A stretch of DNA of 64,000 nt from Arabidopsis thaliana (GCF_000001735.4 NC_003075.7:1427001-1491000), one strand, 5' to 3'; shown: positions 23,458 through 35,204, counted from the stretch's first letter. Numbers and translations are program-made. Notes: generated from the letters alone by a model not told the origin.

Positions 23458-26400
23458 ATGGCTGGGAATAAAGCAAACGACGAAGTCCCGAGGAAGCAGC
23501 ATGGTCCAGGGAAGGAGAAGCGGGTATTAAGAGTTTCCCCGCGGAGAAAACGCTCTGCGACAAAGGCAACGGAGGAACTGGGTTAGAATCTCTCATTTAC
23601 CGTTTGTTGTTTTTGGGTGTATCAGAATTGTAAAGCTTGTTTGATTAAAGGGTTAGAACTAGTCGGAATTTAGCATATCTTTAGGATAAAAAATTGAGAA
23701 GTAGAATTGGAAATCTCTGTTTCCGCCAAAAATATGATTTTGAGTTATAATCTGGAAAATGTCTGTGTACGTACACTACTTCGTTTTGCTTAACAGTATA
23801 TCACTTTTAATTGCAGGTAGTCCAAGTGTTGCTCCAACTGAAGATCTTACAGTTGAAGAGTTACCACCAAGACTCTTTGCTCTAGACCGGTACCCTTCCG
23901 AGACGAAGATGAACGCGTACTCTAAACAGGAGTACATTTCTGACATAGCAAATGTACTAAAGGCGAAACCAGAGATGCAGTTTCTTCTCGATTCTCCATT
24001 TGGGGAACTTTTTAAAATACCCCAAAACAAGGCATCTTTCAATGCTAAGCTTGTCCTTGGACTAATATGCCGTCAGTTAGTGACAAAGAAGGTGAATGAG
24101 ATGTGGATTGTATTCGGCGGTCATCCAATCAGATTTGGATTAAGAGAATTTAGTATCCTAACTGGACTGGAATGTGGGAAGTATCCCAAGAAGAAAGACG
24201 TGGAGGATGTTATCAGTGTGAAACCTGAGTGTGAGAGTGTTTGGAAGACTCTGTTTGATGAGAGGTTTGGGGACACGGTTCCAACAATTGCTGATTTGGT
24301 GAGCTGGCTGCAGGAGGAGGAAAGCATGGAGGGGTGGAAGCAACTGGCACTATCTCTTATTATTTTGGTTGACGGTGTGGTAGCGGCCCACAGTAACCCC
24401 AACAGGCCTACTTCGAAGACTGTCGAGATGACGAAGAACCTGGAGTTCTTCTGCAAATACCCATGGGGAAGGGTGTCCTTTACCCGTACTTTGGGGAGGA
24501 TAGCAAAATTCCAAACTCCTTACGATGCTCAACAACTAATAAGGGGTTTACTTGTAGGGTATTATGCACTCCATGGCTTCCCATTAGCTCTCCAGCTTTT
24601 AGCTTTCGAAACAATCCCATCAATTGCTAAGCTAGGACCTGATGATGTACCTAACAGGACATTTGCTGAGAGGTCTATCCATCGTCTTGCCTCATTGCGG
24701 GCAATCCGGACATCTCGCATTTTGGAGTGTGAGGCTGCTGATGAGGTGTGTTAAATTGTGTATGTACGTGCATAATAAGTAAATGTACATTATCTATGGT
24801 TAACATACTTATTTGTGTAGGTTGAGGTCAACTATATTGTGAAACCAGCTGATAATGTTTGTCCTCCATCTCTTTCATGGGATGATGAAGTTGATGATCC
24901 AAGGGTTGATTACATTGAGGCACTGTTGATAGATGGGCACTAGTGACAGGAGGATGAATGGGTTGGAGGCTATGCTAGAGTACCAAAGCAGGTGCGCCCA
25001 CCACAACAAGAGGAGATAGGTAAGTATAAGTATAAAGGTTGTTTACAATTTTTTTTGTTATTGCACCTAGAAGAAAACCAATTAATAGCAGCAACTGGTC
25101 TATTGTAGATGTTAAGAGGAAACGAAATGCACCGGGTCCGAGCCCTAAAGAACCTGCTATGAAAAAACAGAAATCTGAAATGGACTGTGATAATGAAGAA
25201 AATGTTGAGGATTGTTTTGGAGAGCCTGTGCCTAAGAGGTTTATTTTTGAAATGAGGAGGTCTTTCAAGGAGCTGGAAGACCAAATGTATCAAATGCAAG
25301 AAGATATGAGACTTTGTCCGTGAGCAGATACGTGCTGCCCTTGATCCAAAAGGCAAAAGGCCAGAACAAACCATACCTTCCCATGATTCGCGGAAACCAC
25401 CTACTTCTATGGATAAGGCACCGGTTACTGCGAAGAAGCCATCGAGAAGGATGTCTACAAAAGGAAGCACGGGAACGAGAAAGTCTTCAAGGCTGACTCG
25501 CGTTTCTCATGATGTGGACACTCCAGCGCTTTCTGTTGGCTGTAATTCCAAAGAGGAAGATTTGGATGTCCCTGGTGTACATACCACTACTGTCGGCGGA
25601 AGAAGAAAACCTTCAAAGCCGAAGAAAAATGTTTCTTTTGTTGTTGACACTACTGAGCTATCTGATTCCAATAAGGAAGATATGCAAGGATTCATTGATG
25701 AACAGGTAAGTCATGTACGTACATTGCTAAATATTTTATAATCCATATATTATAACTGTACTGTCTGCTTCGATACAGTATGGCGGTAATAATAAAAGTG
25801 ATTTTACTGCAAATGATGGATTGAATTCTTCGGCCGCTGAAGAAGAGATATTAGACACTGGATTTTTAATAGTTCCTTATGCTGGATCCACACAATCCCA
25901 TCTGGTATGTCGTCTACTAATACTCTTAACAATCTGTTTAAATGGTGTACGTACATATTCGCTTAAGAAGTTAGTTAAACTATGTTTCAGGATAGAGGAA
26001 ACGTTGTTGTTGGTAAGACTGTCTTTTTAGGTTCAATGTCTGGGACTGTCTATGTTACATAGGAAGGGAGGCATGTGGAAGAAGCTACTGTTGACACCGA
26101 GATGGAAGAAGTTCCATCTAATGTGTCTGCAAGAGTTTCAAAGGTAGATCTTGTGGTATTCGTTACATACAGATTTCCATGACTATATGCATAGATATTA
26201 CATTAATTTCTCCACTTATCTACCGCTTAACTCTATGGTAGCCTATGTTTCAGGATAATGGACCAAAGGATGTTGTTGAACCTGGCTTAGTTGGTACCCA
26301 TACAGGGGCCGATGAAATAGCTGATGCTGACAAAGAGATGGTAGACAATCCATCAGGTTTACCTTCAACATCTGCACAGGTATGTGTTAGTCACTTGTTC

Positions 26401-29400
26401 TTTTTCCATATGTGTACGCCCATAAGACTTTGAAAATTATTTTTGTTTCAGAAAGAAGCAAGAGATGCCAGTGCTGCGACTGAAGCTAATGGCAGCGAGT
26501 CAGAAGAAACTTATGAGCCTTCTGATGGAGATACAGCTCACATACCTGGCACAAGTGTACGTACATTTTTGTCACTATGTTCTGTGTACATATATATTGT
26601 TTCATACATTACTAAAAAGTTGCTTTCCGATGATAAATTCTACAGGTTGAGGCGGCAGGAGAATCCAAATTAGTGACAGGGATGGAAGTTGAAATACCTG
26701 AGAAGACCCACAGTGATCCCCCGTCACCATTTCAAGTAGTTAACAATGTAAGCTAACTCTTGCAACAAATAAAATGTACTATTTACTGTTCAAATGTATA
26801 AAATTTATATTATGCAGGTCATACGGGAGTTGGATACCAAAGCCGTTGGTGATTTGGCTGCAGCTACTAATGTGGAGGTAACAATTTGTGTGTTTCAATT
26901 CCTATTCTCGGAATAGCATACATAGGATTATATGTGTACATTATATAGACTTGTGTACGTTAACTTGCACAGGTAGTCATGGAAGAGCCGGGTATTGTCG
27001 AGGGGTCTGTAAGAACTGAGGATCCTAACCCAGGGTCAGATGAAGCAGACAAGACCGATATTCATAAAAATAATGTATGTACCTGGGAAAACGGTTTATT
27101 TCCCCATGAGAACTATCATATCACGCCAGATAGAGCCCGATCTTTAGCCTCTGTCTGTATACCCACAAAACTGAAGTTAAATGCCTAATTCCCCACGAAA
27201 TCAAAGTTCGAGAGCTAGTTGTCCCCGATTCAAAATTTCGTCATCTTAAACCCCATGTCGATGGGTTTAATCGGTTTACTGTTTTCCAATCAGATAAGTT
27301 AACCCGCTAAACCTATCTTTAACCAATTAAACCAAAATTTCTACCCGATTTACGACCCATTACTCTTACAACCAAACCCCCCCCCCCCCCAAATCGAAAC
27401 CCTAAAGTCTAAAATCCCCAATTCTAAGAACCCTAGAGAGAACTTTTTTCAATCGTCGTCTTCAAGCTTCAATGTCGTTGGTCATGCGTGACCCTGATTT
27501 TGTTGGTGATGTTGATCCTGAAGCTGAAGATAGGGATCAATTTCACATGGAGGAAATGTTAAACGAGTGGACAGACGAGCCGTCGATCCTAGATAGGGAT
27601 CAATTTCACTACACATGAATAGTGAACAGTGATCTTTCAAGATTACAAGAATCTAAAATATGAAAACACATGAATTATATGAAATAGAGGATTGACATTA
27701 CCCTGTTTTTTGCAGCTAAACCACAACGAAAGTATCTCCGGTAAGGATTTGGATCGGATTTTGAAATGAGTGCAACAATTCCTTCCCCGCACCAACATCT
27801 CGTTGGCACTCCGACCACTCTTCCTCTTCCTGGGAATTAAGCTTTTTAGGGTTCTTAAGATTTCAATTTGGGATTTTTAGGTTTTGATTTTGTGTGAACA
27901 ACGACAATGGGTCGGGTTATTATAACGAAGAGGATTTTTTTGGTTTAAGCTTCGACCGAAACATGGTTCTATCTCGGGTTTACGCACCAAACCGACGAAA
28001 TTTTGAATCGGGGACTTCTAGCTCTCGAACTTTGATTTCGTGGGGAATTAGGCATTTAACTTCAGTTTTGTGGGTATACAGACAGAGGTTAAAGATCGGG
28101 CTTTATCTGGCGTGATATGATAGTTCTCATGGGAAAATAGACCGTTTTCCCGTATGTACCTATTTTAAACATAAAAAACGTATGAAACTGTTGTTGACAA
28201 TCATATTTGTTAACAGGATGAATCAGACAATGCTGCTGCTGTCGAAGCCAAAGAAGAAAAAAAAGCATCCCCAAAGGTCCCAAAAAAAGTGAAGAAGCAA
28301 CTTATCTATGAACAGGATGATGCCCATCCTCATGATTTTAAGGCAAAAACAGTCTTGGTGCCCGATGTTCCAACTCAACAGACAGAGGTTGTTATCAGGG
28401 CTGGAAATGTCTCATACAACCCCCTGGACATGGTTGACCCTTCAAAAGTAGAGGAATTCAGCAATATCATTAAAGGACCCTCTGTGTAAGTACATTATAT
28501 TAAAATGGATTATTTAATATCTCAATCATCATTTTTCCAAGTCTTAAGCTTGTTATCAAATATTTTTCTGGATTTACAGGATTCACACTCTTTTCGGGTT
28601 TCGCAAAGTGCCCAACGAGTTCTTTGCGAAACTTATAACACCTGGTGAATGGGTCGAAAGTTTGGTACATTGCATTTATATACGTACATTCCTTGTTATA
28701 AATTGTACATAGATGATTAAATTTTTCGTGGAAGTGTACGTACACTGATATATTTTTTGAACATTTCAGCATTTAGAAATGATGGCAATGTTGATGTGGC
28801 ACAAGAACGGGGAACAGATGATAGCAAACAGATGTATTGCATTGGACATGATGCTGACGCATCTACTTACCAAGCGGGTGGGCGACTTCAGGAAGTGTAT
28901 TAATAAGAATGGGTTCAAATGGGGTAAATTTCTGTCCGACATTGCTAATGGAGTACACATAAACCGTGAACCCAATATGAAGTGGCTGAAGGATGTCGAT
29001 GTTGTGTATGCTCCGATGAACTGGAAGAGTGAACATTGGGTTGCTTTGGGAATCAACCTTAATGAACGGCTAATAACTGTGTATGACGCTTTAATATCGC
29101 ACACGCGGGAGTCGGCTGTGAAGGCGAGAATGACTCCTATTTGCGAAATGATGCCATACTTAGTCAGAGCGATGTGCCAGGATGTATTGATTTCTCCGTA
29201 CTCAGTTGAACCTTTTGAGTATGTGCGTTGTCCTACCGTTGCTCAAAACCCAACTACAGGATATTGCGGGCCATAGACGATGAAGTTCTTAGAGTTGCTT
29301 GCGTTTGGACACCCTTTTTTGGAATTGACAACCATTCGAGAAGCAGATATGGTCTTCTACCGTCAGAAATACTCGGTTGACATCTACGAGCACGGCAAGC

Positions 29401-29429
29401 GGGAGACCGGTACTGTGCACTTGCTTTAA
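23458..29429 (+). pseudogene. MULE-borne DUF1985 and Ulp1-type protease gene, decayed
   Basis: ATG at 23458 (MAGNKANDEV). Exon 1 is 23458-23581 and exon 2 is 23817-24745, with a DUF1985 domain (RFGLREFSILTGLECGKYP; WKQLALSLIILVDGVV; KYPWGRVSFTRTLGRI; YALHGFPLALQLLAFE). A third exon from 24821 meets TAG-TGA in frame at 24941-24946. Beyond it come a basic/acidic linker spread over about eight small phase-0 exons (25080-27074, 28218-28487), then a C-terminal Ulp1/C48 domain at 28770-29429. That domain has His in SEHWVALGIN, Asp in ITVYDAL and the Cys in TTGYCGP. A TAG at 29274-29276 directly follows the Cys motif; the frame continues (TMKFLELLAF) to TAA at 29429. The family is a SUMO-protease-like group carried by Arabidopsis MULEs. 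This copy is broken. Confidence 0.85.
27085..28151. mobile_element. nested non-autonomous MULE with 158-bp TIRs
   Basis: A perfect 10-bp target duplication (GTATGTACCT) lies at 27075-27084 and 28152-28161. The termini 27085-27242 and 27994-28151 are long inverted repeats, nearly identical, beginning GGGAAAACGG. It sits in an intron of the DUF1985/Ulp1 gene, 1067 bp in all. The interior includes a C15 run near 27380 and a 48-codon ATG-initiated ORF (27472-27618). No transposase is present. High TIR identity and the perfect duplication mean it inserted well after the host MULE. Confidence 0.93.
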
Positions 29430-29794
29430 TCGTCCAAGAACAATATTCTGATTCTTTGCGACTAATTATTATGAAGAAACCTATCTTAGATATATGATTG
29501 CAACTACATTTAATTTGGAGACTGTCAGAAGTTAATTTAGTTTCCTCGATCATATTGTCGTACACATCGTTCACTTCTAATTACATAATGTAAATGTGTA
29601 CGTACATATCTATATGTCTCGTACACTGCATTTTAACTTTATAACATAACTCAAGTGATAAATTGATTTGACAGCCAACGCTTACCAAAACAAGTATGAC
29701 ATTCATTTCAACCGTAATTTCCCCAACCAAATTCACAGTAATGGTTATTAAAGTTAAGAAATTACTGACAATCTCTGAGTATCTCATTTCAAAC

Positions 29795-30430
29795 ATGGTT
29801 AACCCGACTTTTCCCGACGATTTACTCTCGAAGATAGCTAAGAACCTGGCTGACCAATGTTGGTCCGACCTTGGTCCACTGGTACGATCAGGCACTCGTG
29901 GAAGAGACATTGTCTACCGTCCGGATGTCCTCAAAGATGCCAATATTCTCAACTTGTGTAACTCGCCCGATGACTTCCAAGCTGGAGGGGGCCACAATCC
30001 CTCCGGATCCGCTGATGAAGGCCGACATCGACCATTTTTCTTAAGGTGTTTTGCAGCTAATAATCCTACGGTCGTGTATTACGAAGGTATTTGTGTTCTA
30101 ACGCATGAACGAAACATCATTGGAGCCATCAAGATCTTACAGCGTCATGCTCCAGTACAAGCAAATGCAACACTTGCATGCGCCATTGTATTCATATGTG
30201 CTGGGTATGATTATATGGGCGGCTTGTTTCTACAGCTCTTCACCCGCAACCATTATCCATTGGACTCGGTTGCCACTCGAGTTTTGGGTGATGAGTTCAT
30301 CGAGGAAATAAAGAAGTTTGACCCTCCATACAGCAATACATATGGTCCTACGTTCTCTTATCCTACCAGCCATGGAATTAGTATGCCTCCTTGCGCCTTA
30401 TATTGTTACATGGTATCAGGAGCTTTCTAA
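29795..30430 (+). CDS. F-box-like protein carried by the MULE (211 aa)
   Basis: An intronless open frame from the ATG at 29795 (MVNPTFPDDLLSKIAKNLAD) to TAA at 30430. The N terminus resembles an F-box (FPDDLLSKIA.N), and the rest follows the layout of the Arabidopsis At2g35280-type F-box family. It has the FFLRCFAANNPTVVYYEGI segment and a TPR/Sel1-like helix pair (IIGAIKILQRHAPVQANATL). The family gives substrate-specificity subunits of SCF ubiquitin ligases. It lies directly downstream of the Ulp1-type gene on the same strand inside the MULE, so it is either captured host sequence or a regular element gene. The frame is intact; the F-box assignment by eye is moderate. Confidence 0.5.
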   Translation: MVNPTFPDDLLSKIAKNLADQCWSDLGPLVRSGTRGRDIVYRPDVLKDANILNLCNSPDDFQAGGGHNPSGSADEGRHRPFFLRCFAANNPTVVYYEGICVLTHERNIIGAIKILQRHAPVQANATLACAIVFICAGYDYMGGLFLQLFTRNHYPLDSVATRVLGDEFIEEIKKFDPPYSNTYGPTFSYPTSHGISMPPCALYCYMVSGAF

Positions 30431-30892
30431 AACGTTTGCAACCGCTGTTACCTCTGGTCGTGTGCCAAGCGTGTTAATCAAATGCTATAGTTATTCCATT
30501 CTACTTTATATGTTTGTTTATTTTATCCGCTATGTCATGTTTCAAATTATGATAAGGCTTCTACTATGTTGTTTATGTTTATGTTGAAATTATATTATTG
30601 CTTAAGAAATTTGCAAGGTTTGTTATGTTTCTCAAATTGAATATTTTTCAGCCAAATTCGCATATGATATTTAGTTCCCGTAGTACATGTAAATTTGGAT
30701 ATTAAAATCTAAGCGTCCACAACTACGTACACGTGCATCTACCAAATAATACTTAAAGGTTTTTGGTTTATCTCGGAAAACTAGATATGGACGTACGCTA
30801 GCATGAGATATCAACTCTAACGTACACTAAAAAATACACATGCAAACATATGAGGTCTTTGGTTTGTCTCATAAATGGTGATATTTATGAAT

Positions 30893-31047
30893 GGACGTAC
30901 ACTGATAGTACACTACAGCGTACACTGTTTGTTGGGCAAATGTAGAAATGTAAATGTGGACGTACACTAAAACGTACACTACAGCGTACACTGTTTGTTG
31001 GGCAAATGTAGAAATGTAAATGTGGACGTACACTAAAACGTGTACTG
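30893..31047. repeat. 66-bp tandem repeat, 2.3 copies, carrying GTACGT/ACGTAC motifs
   Basis: Units begin with GGACGTACACT at 30893, 30958 and 31024 (the last partial). They share TTGTTGGGCAAATGTAG and the words CGTACACT. The period is 65-66 bp, i.e. 22 codons, and on the minus strand the ORF running through keeps frame across the copies. Confidence 0.85.
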
Positions 31048-31072
31048 TAACCCAATGGAGAAATTGTTTCTT

Positions 31073-31202
31073 CGCCAGGTACACTAAGACCAGTGTACGT
31101 ACACGTTTCTAAGAGACGACTGAATTCCCCTGTATCTCCGCCAAGTACACTAACACCCGTGTACGTACACGTTTCAAATAAACGACTGAATTCCCCTGGA
31201 TA
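31073..31202. repeat. second 66-bp tandem repeat, two copies, each with GTACGTAC
   Basis: Two units start at 31073 and 31139 (CGCCARGTACACTAA) and end in CGACTGAATTCCCCTG. Each contains a perfect GTACGTAC (31095 and 31161). The period again is 66 bp. On the minus strand they encode a duplicated 22-residue block (GEFSRL.ETCTYTG.SV.G). Confidence 0.85.
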
Positions 31203-31698
31203 TTGAGCAGTCTGTTGAGTGAGACTGACGTCTTCCTCAAGATTTCCTTGTACATATTCTTCTACTATTACATCGTGTGTGGTAGGATACAGGGTACTTC
31301 CCCCAATAGATCCATCCACACCAAGATAATCATCACACCCATCATCATCTTTGTTGCCCTCCTCAACTTCATCCTCTTCTGTTGTATCGTCTTCAACATC
31401 GGCTTGCTCCTCTACATCTTCATTATTTTCATCAACATTTGTAGCACTATCAAACACACGGTCACTTTCAGAAACTTCACCATGAAACCTAGAGACAGTA
31501 TTCCCGAACGCCTTCACGGTATTATTGAAAGAGACGAACAAGTTGAGAGAAAGATACCCACCACGAACCAAAAAAAACGTTTCGAGACCCATCTGACTGT
31601 CAATGTATACAGGAGGGCGTTTAGTATTATCAGCACTGACATTTCTCCCGGCATCCAGTAGCTAATTATGGGATTGATCTCGGTCACTACAAGAAAAC

Positions 31699-32550
31699 AG
31701 TCGCTTTGCGAGGCAACATTGCGAGGAAAGAAATCTCTCGCAAATTTGCGAGAGAATTGCAAGTCGTTTGCTAGGAAATAGACGCACATTGCACATCCGT
31801 AGCAATATTTGCGAGGGACACTTTCCTCGCAATATTTGCGAGGGAAGTACGAGTATTTTGCAAGAACAATTTTAATCGTCGCAAATCTTCCGCAACCATC
31901 TCGCAAATCTTTACCCTAAACCCTAAAATACTTAAAAGTGTTTTGGGATCTTTGATTTTCATATATCAATGTGAATCTAAGTGACCATATAATCATACAA
32001 GTTGTTTATATGGTGATGCACAAAAACATATTGTATAGGTTTCATTATTAACATTATGAAAATGTTAAACACTCGTGATTCAAATTATAGAAAAACATAA
32101 GATCATCATTGATGTATTTGAGGAAAATGCACATTTGAAGTAGATAATTAACTTCCTAATGATCCAAAAAAATGAATCCGAATGATTTTGAGTAGTGTTT
32201 TGTTGTATTTTTTCAAATTGATTCTACATTGCGAGGGCTTTGCGAGGTATTTGCAAGCTGCTCGTATCACTTCGCTCGCAAATTTTTTACCTTAAACCCT
32301 AAATTATTTAACATATTTTGTTTGTTTTTTTGCGGAGGATCTTATTAGAAACAAGAGAAAATAAATCAGAAAATGAATAAGACATGATTAATAATATTTA
32401 AGCATGTCTTTTGTTTTTTAAAAACCCTAATAAAGATTTTGCGAGGGATTTACTTGGAGGCCTCGCAATTCCCTTGCAATGCTTGCCTCGTTTTAATTGG
32501 TTGTTTTGGTGGTTCCTCGCAAAAGCCTAGCTATTTTTGCGAGGGATTTG
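31699..32550. repeat. 5' subterminal TTGCGAGG array of the CACTA element
   Basis: The word TTTGCGAGG or TTGCGAGG and its complement (CCTCGCAA) recur near 31705, 31718, 31728, 31744, 31809, 31824, 31836, 32229, 32239, 32438, 32462, 32514 and 32538. Such arrays are the usual binding sites of the TnpA protein in En/Spm-like elements. Confidence 0.8.
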
Positions 32551-33158
32551 CGACGTGTCAAATATCTATATATATGGTGATAACCTAGTTTGAACTCGCT
32601 CAAACCACAACCGCAACATCGCGAAACCCTAATCTCTCTGATTTTTTCCTTCGCCGATTGACTCTCTTCTCCAATCTCTTCCAATCACCGATTCCCTTCC
32701 TTTCTCCGATCTCTCCTCTCTGATTCACTTCATGCAAAGGTTAAGTTTTCTTTCTCTGTAGATCTTCGTCGATTTGTTTTAGGGTCTTATTTCGTGTTTT
32801 AATTTGATTTAGGGTTTCTTTAGGGTTTGATTAAGGGTTTCTTTAGGGTTTGATTTGGGGTTTAAATCAATTTAGGGTTTGATTTGGGGTTTAAATCGAT
32901 TTAGGGTTTAGTTCTATGTTTTCTTTCTCTGTTTTGTGAAAGTTTACGTTTTTTTGCCTCTGTTACTAATGTTTTTTCCTTTGTAGATCTTCGCCGATTT
33001 GTTTTAGGGTCTGATTTCGTGTTTTAATTCGAAATAGGGTTTCTTTAGGTTCCATTAGGGTTTGAATTCGGGTTTGAATCGATTCAGGGTTTAGTTCCAT
33101 TACGTTTTCTATGTTTAGTTCTATGTTTTCTTACTAACGTTTTTTTCTTTTCTCGTAG

Positions 33159-34973
33159 ATGGTATCTGAAAACGACTACACTAGGTATCTATCCACTCAA
33201 CAAGTACCTGTTCCTCCTACTCGTGGTTCCATATCTCAAGGGAATGCATCTAGAAACTGTGATCCACCCTCACCTGCGAGTCAAAACCAACAAGCCGGTT
33301 TGTCTCCTCCACAATCCAATTCAAACTCGCCTAATCCATCTCATTCAGCTACTCAACCACCAACTGCCCGTCTCAATGATATGACATTGGATGAGCTCCT
33401 CGACAGTCCGGGGCGTCAGTCTTTGCAGAAGCTAGATCCAAATCGTCCTCCGGGAACTCTCTGGTAAGGATGATTTTGGTTATACTTTAAATTTAGTTTC
33501 AGTTTTAGATTTTCGGTATGTAGATTCTCATTGTATTTTAGGTATGTCGACTAAGTACTAATTTGGTTATACATTGTATTTTAGGTATGTTGATTCTCAT
33601 TGTAATGATTTTTTTTTGTAGGTTTGACATTGATGGTTCAATTGCAGCTTCTGTCCGAAAGGTTTTTGAAAGAGATTTCAAGGCACCTCATGCCAATTGG
33701 ACACAAACTCCTAAAGCAGTGATCACTCGTTGGTTCGAGACTTTTGCGGTAAGTGAAATTGCTTAGTTTAGATTTGTTTTACTCTACAAATGTATGTGAT
33801 GCTATTTCTGACTTTGTTTTTTTATTTTGAAGCAAATGTACAACTGGGACAAGTCCATAAATGATAGAGTTAGAGATGAGTTTGAGAACAAGTTGAAGGA
33901 TAGGATGTCTGATCAAATTTGCCGGTGGAAGGGAAAGTGGAAGGAGAAAGGTGATGAGGCAAAGCCTAAATGGATTGATCCTCAAGTGTGGGCTGGACTT
34001 GTTCGTTTTTGGCGTGATCCGGCATCAGAAATTAGGAGTATCAACAGTAGAAATGCCCGATATCCTGATCCCGATGACCTTGGTATATCTAAGCACCGTT
34101 CTGGCCAGACCTCTTTCAAATCCCGTGCCAGAAAGCATGTAAGTTAACTCTGTTTTCTTTCTCAGACATATACTTATGCATATTGAACTGACACTTAACT
34201 TTTTTCTTTTGTTTTAGTCTGAGGAGACCGGTGATTTAACTCCAGATTTTCTGGTGGTTCTTGAGATGACTCATCGCAAACCTGATGGGACTTTCAGTGA
34301 TGGAAAGTCAGAGGAGATCTACAAGGAAGTGTCATCAAGGATTGAAGAGGCAGAGTCTCTGCTGCAATTAGGGGATAATATAGAGAGCTCTGCTTCAGGT
34401 GGGTTATTAGTGGCTGTCAAGAACAAGATTTATGCTCAGGTAATTCTGTATATTTTCAGTTCAGAGTGTCTTTAGTTAGTACTTAGTCTTTGTGTGGTGT
34501 GTGATTATGTGATGATGTTAGCAGCATACTTGTGTGATTATTTCATTAGTACTTAGTCTTGTGGCAGTCCACTCATTATATTGTGTGGTTTGTATCAGGT
34601 TGCTCCAAGGAAGAAAGGAAGGTTGTATGGGGTTGGTTCTCTACATAATGAAGCATCCTCAGCCACTGTTGGTCCACAGCCTCACAATGATCCGGTTGTT
34701 CTATCGGAGAAGCTTGCTGCTGCTGAAGCTCGTCTTCAACTTCAGGCTGAGAAGATCAATAGTTTCGATGCCTATTTTGAATACCTCGCAGAAAAGGATC
34801 CAGTGTTTGCAGGCATGTACCGAAGACCATCTGAACCAGTAAATGCAGACGCCACAAGACCGGCTGAGGGCAACCAGACCGGAGGTGATCAGACCTTCAC
34901 CGATCAGACCGAAACTGAGACGGAGACAAGAACTGGTACCATACAAGGCTCCTCTACTTCACAAGCTTTTTAA
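33159..34973 (+). CDS. TnpA-type protein of the CACTA element (plant transposase Ptta/En/Spm family), 444 aa
   Basis: Exons 33159-33463, 33622-33748, 33833-34138, 34218-34439 and 34599-34973 join with consistent phases to 444 aa without interruption. A Pro/Ser/Gln-rich N terminus (MVSENDYTRYLSTQQVPVPP) precedes the conserved domain: FDIDGSIAASVRKVFERDF, AVITRWFETFA, QMYNWDKSINDRVRDEFE, WKGKWKEKGDEAKPKW, then FLVVLEMTHRKPDGTF. A coiled-coil-like segment follows (LSEKLAAAEARLQLQAEKI) and an acidic/Thr tail. Proteins of this family bind the subterminal repeats, help transposition and can relieve epigenetic silencing of the element. The gene appears intact. The 5' leader (32740-33150) contains repeated AGGGTTT-rich blocks. 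Confidence 0.85.
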
Positions 34974-35204
34974 TTTCTCTCTGTTTTAAGACTTGGTATA
35001 TAGTTGCTAATATCAACTTTTGTTTTAAGACTTGGGTTTGCTAATCTCAACTTTTGTAATCTCAACACTTATGTTTTTGAATCATTTAGCAGTTAATATT
35101 TTTGAATGTCTACTGATTTCATACATGTTTTTATATGTTTACTGAAAATCAAATTAAAATCACCATAAAAATAAATCAGCATAAAATTTGTAAATGAAAA
35201 AACA

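Noticed and set aside
24121-24456. Minus-strand ORF inside the DUF1985 exon
   Set aside because: It is antisense to a clear domain and has no recognisable sequence.
24970-25470. 166-codon minus-strand ORF in the linker region of the Ulp1-type gene
   Set aside because: It is opposite basic linker exons, with Leu/Phe-rich frame-shadow composition.
30869-31202. Repeats suggestive of a CRISPR-like array
   Set aside because: Units are directly adjacent with no unique spacers. They are simple 66-bp tandem duplications in a eukaryotic transposon.
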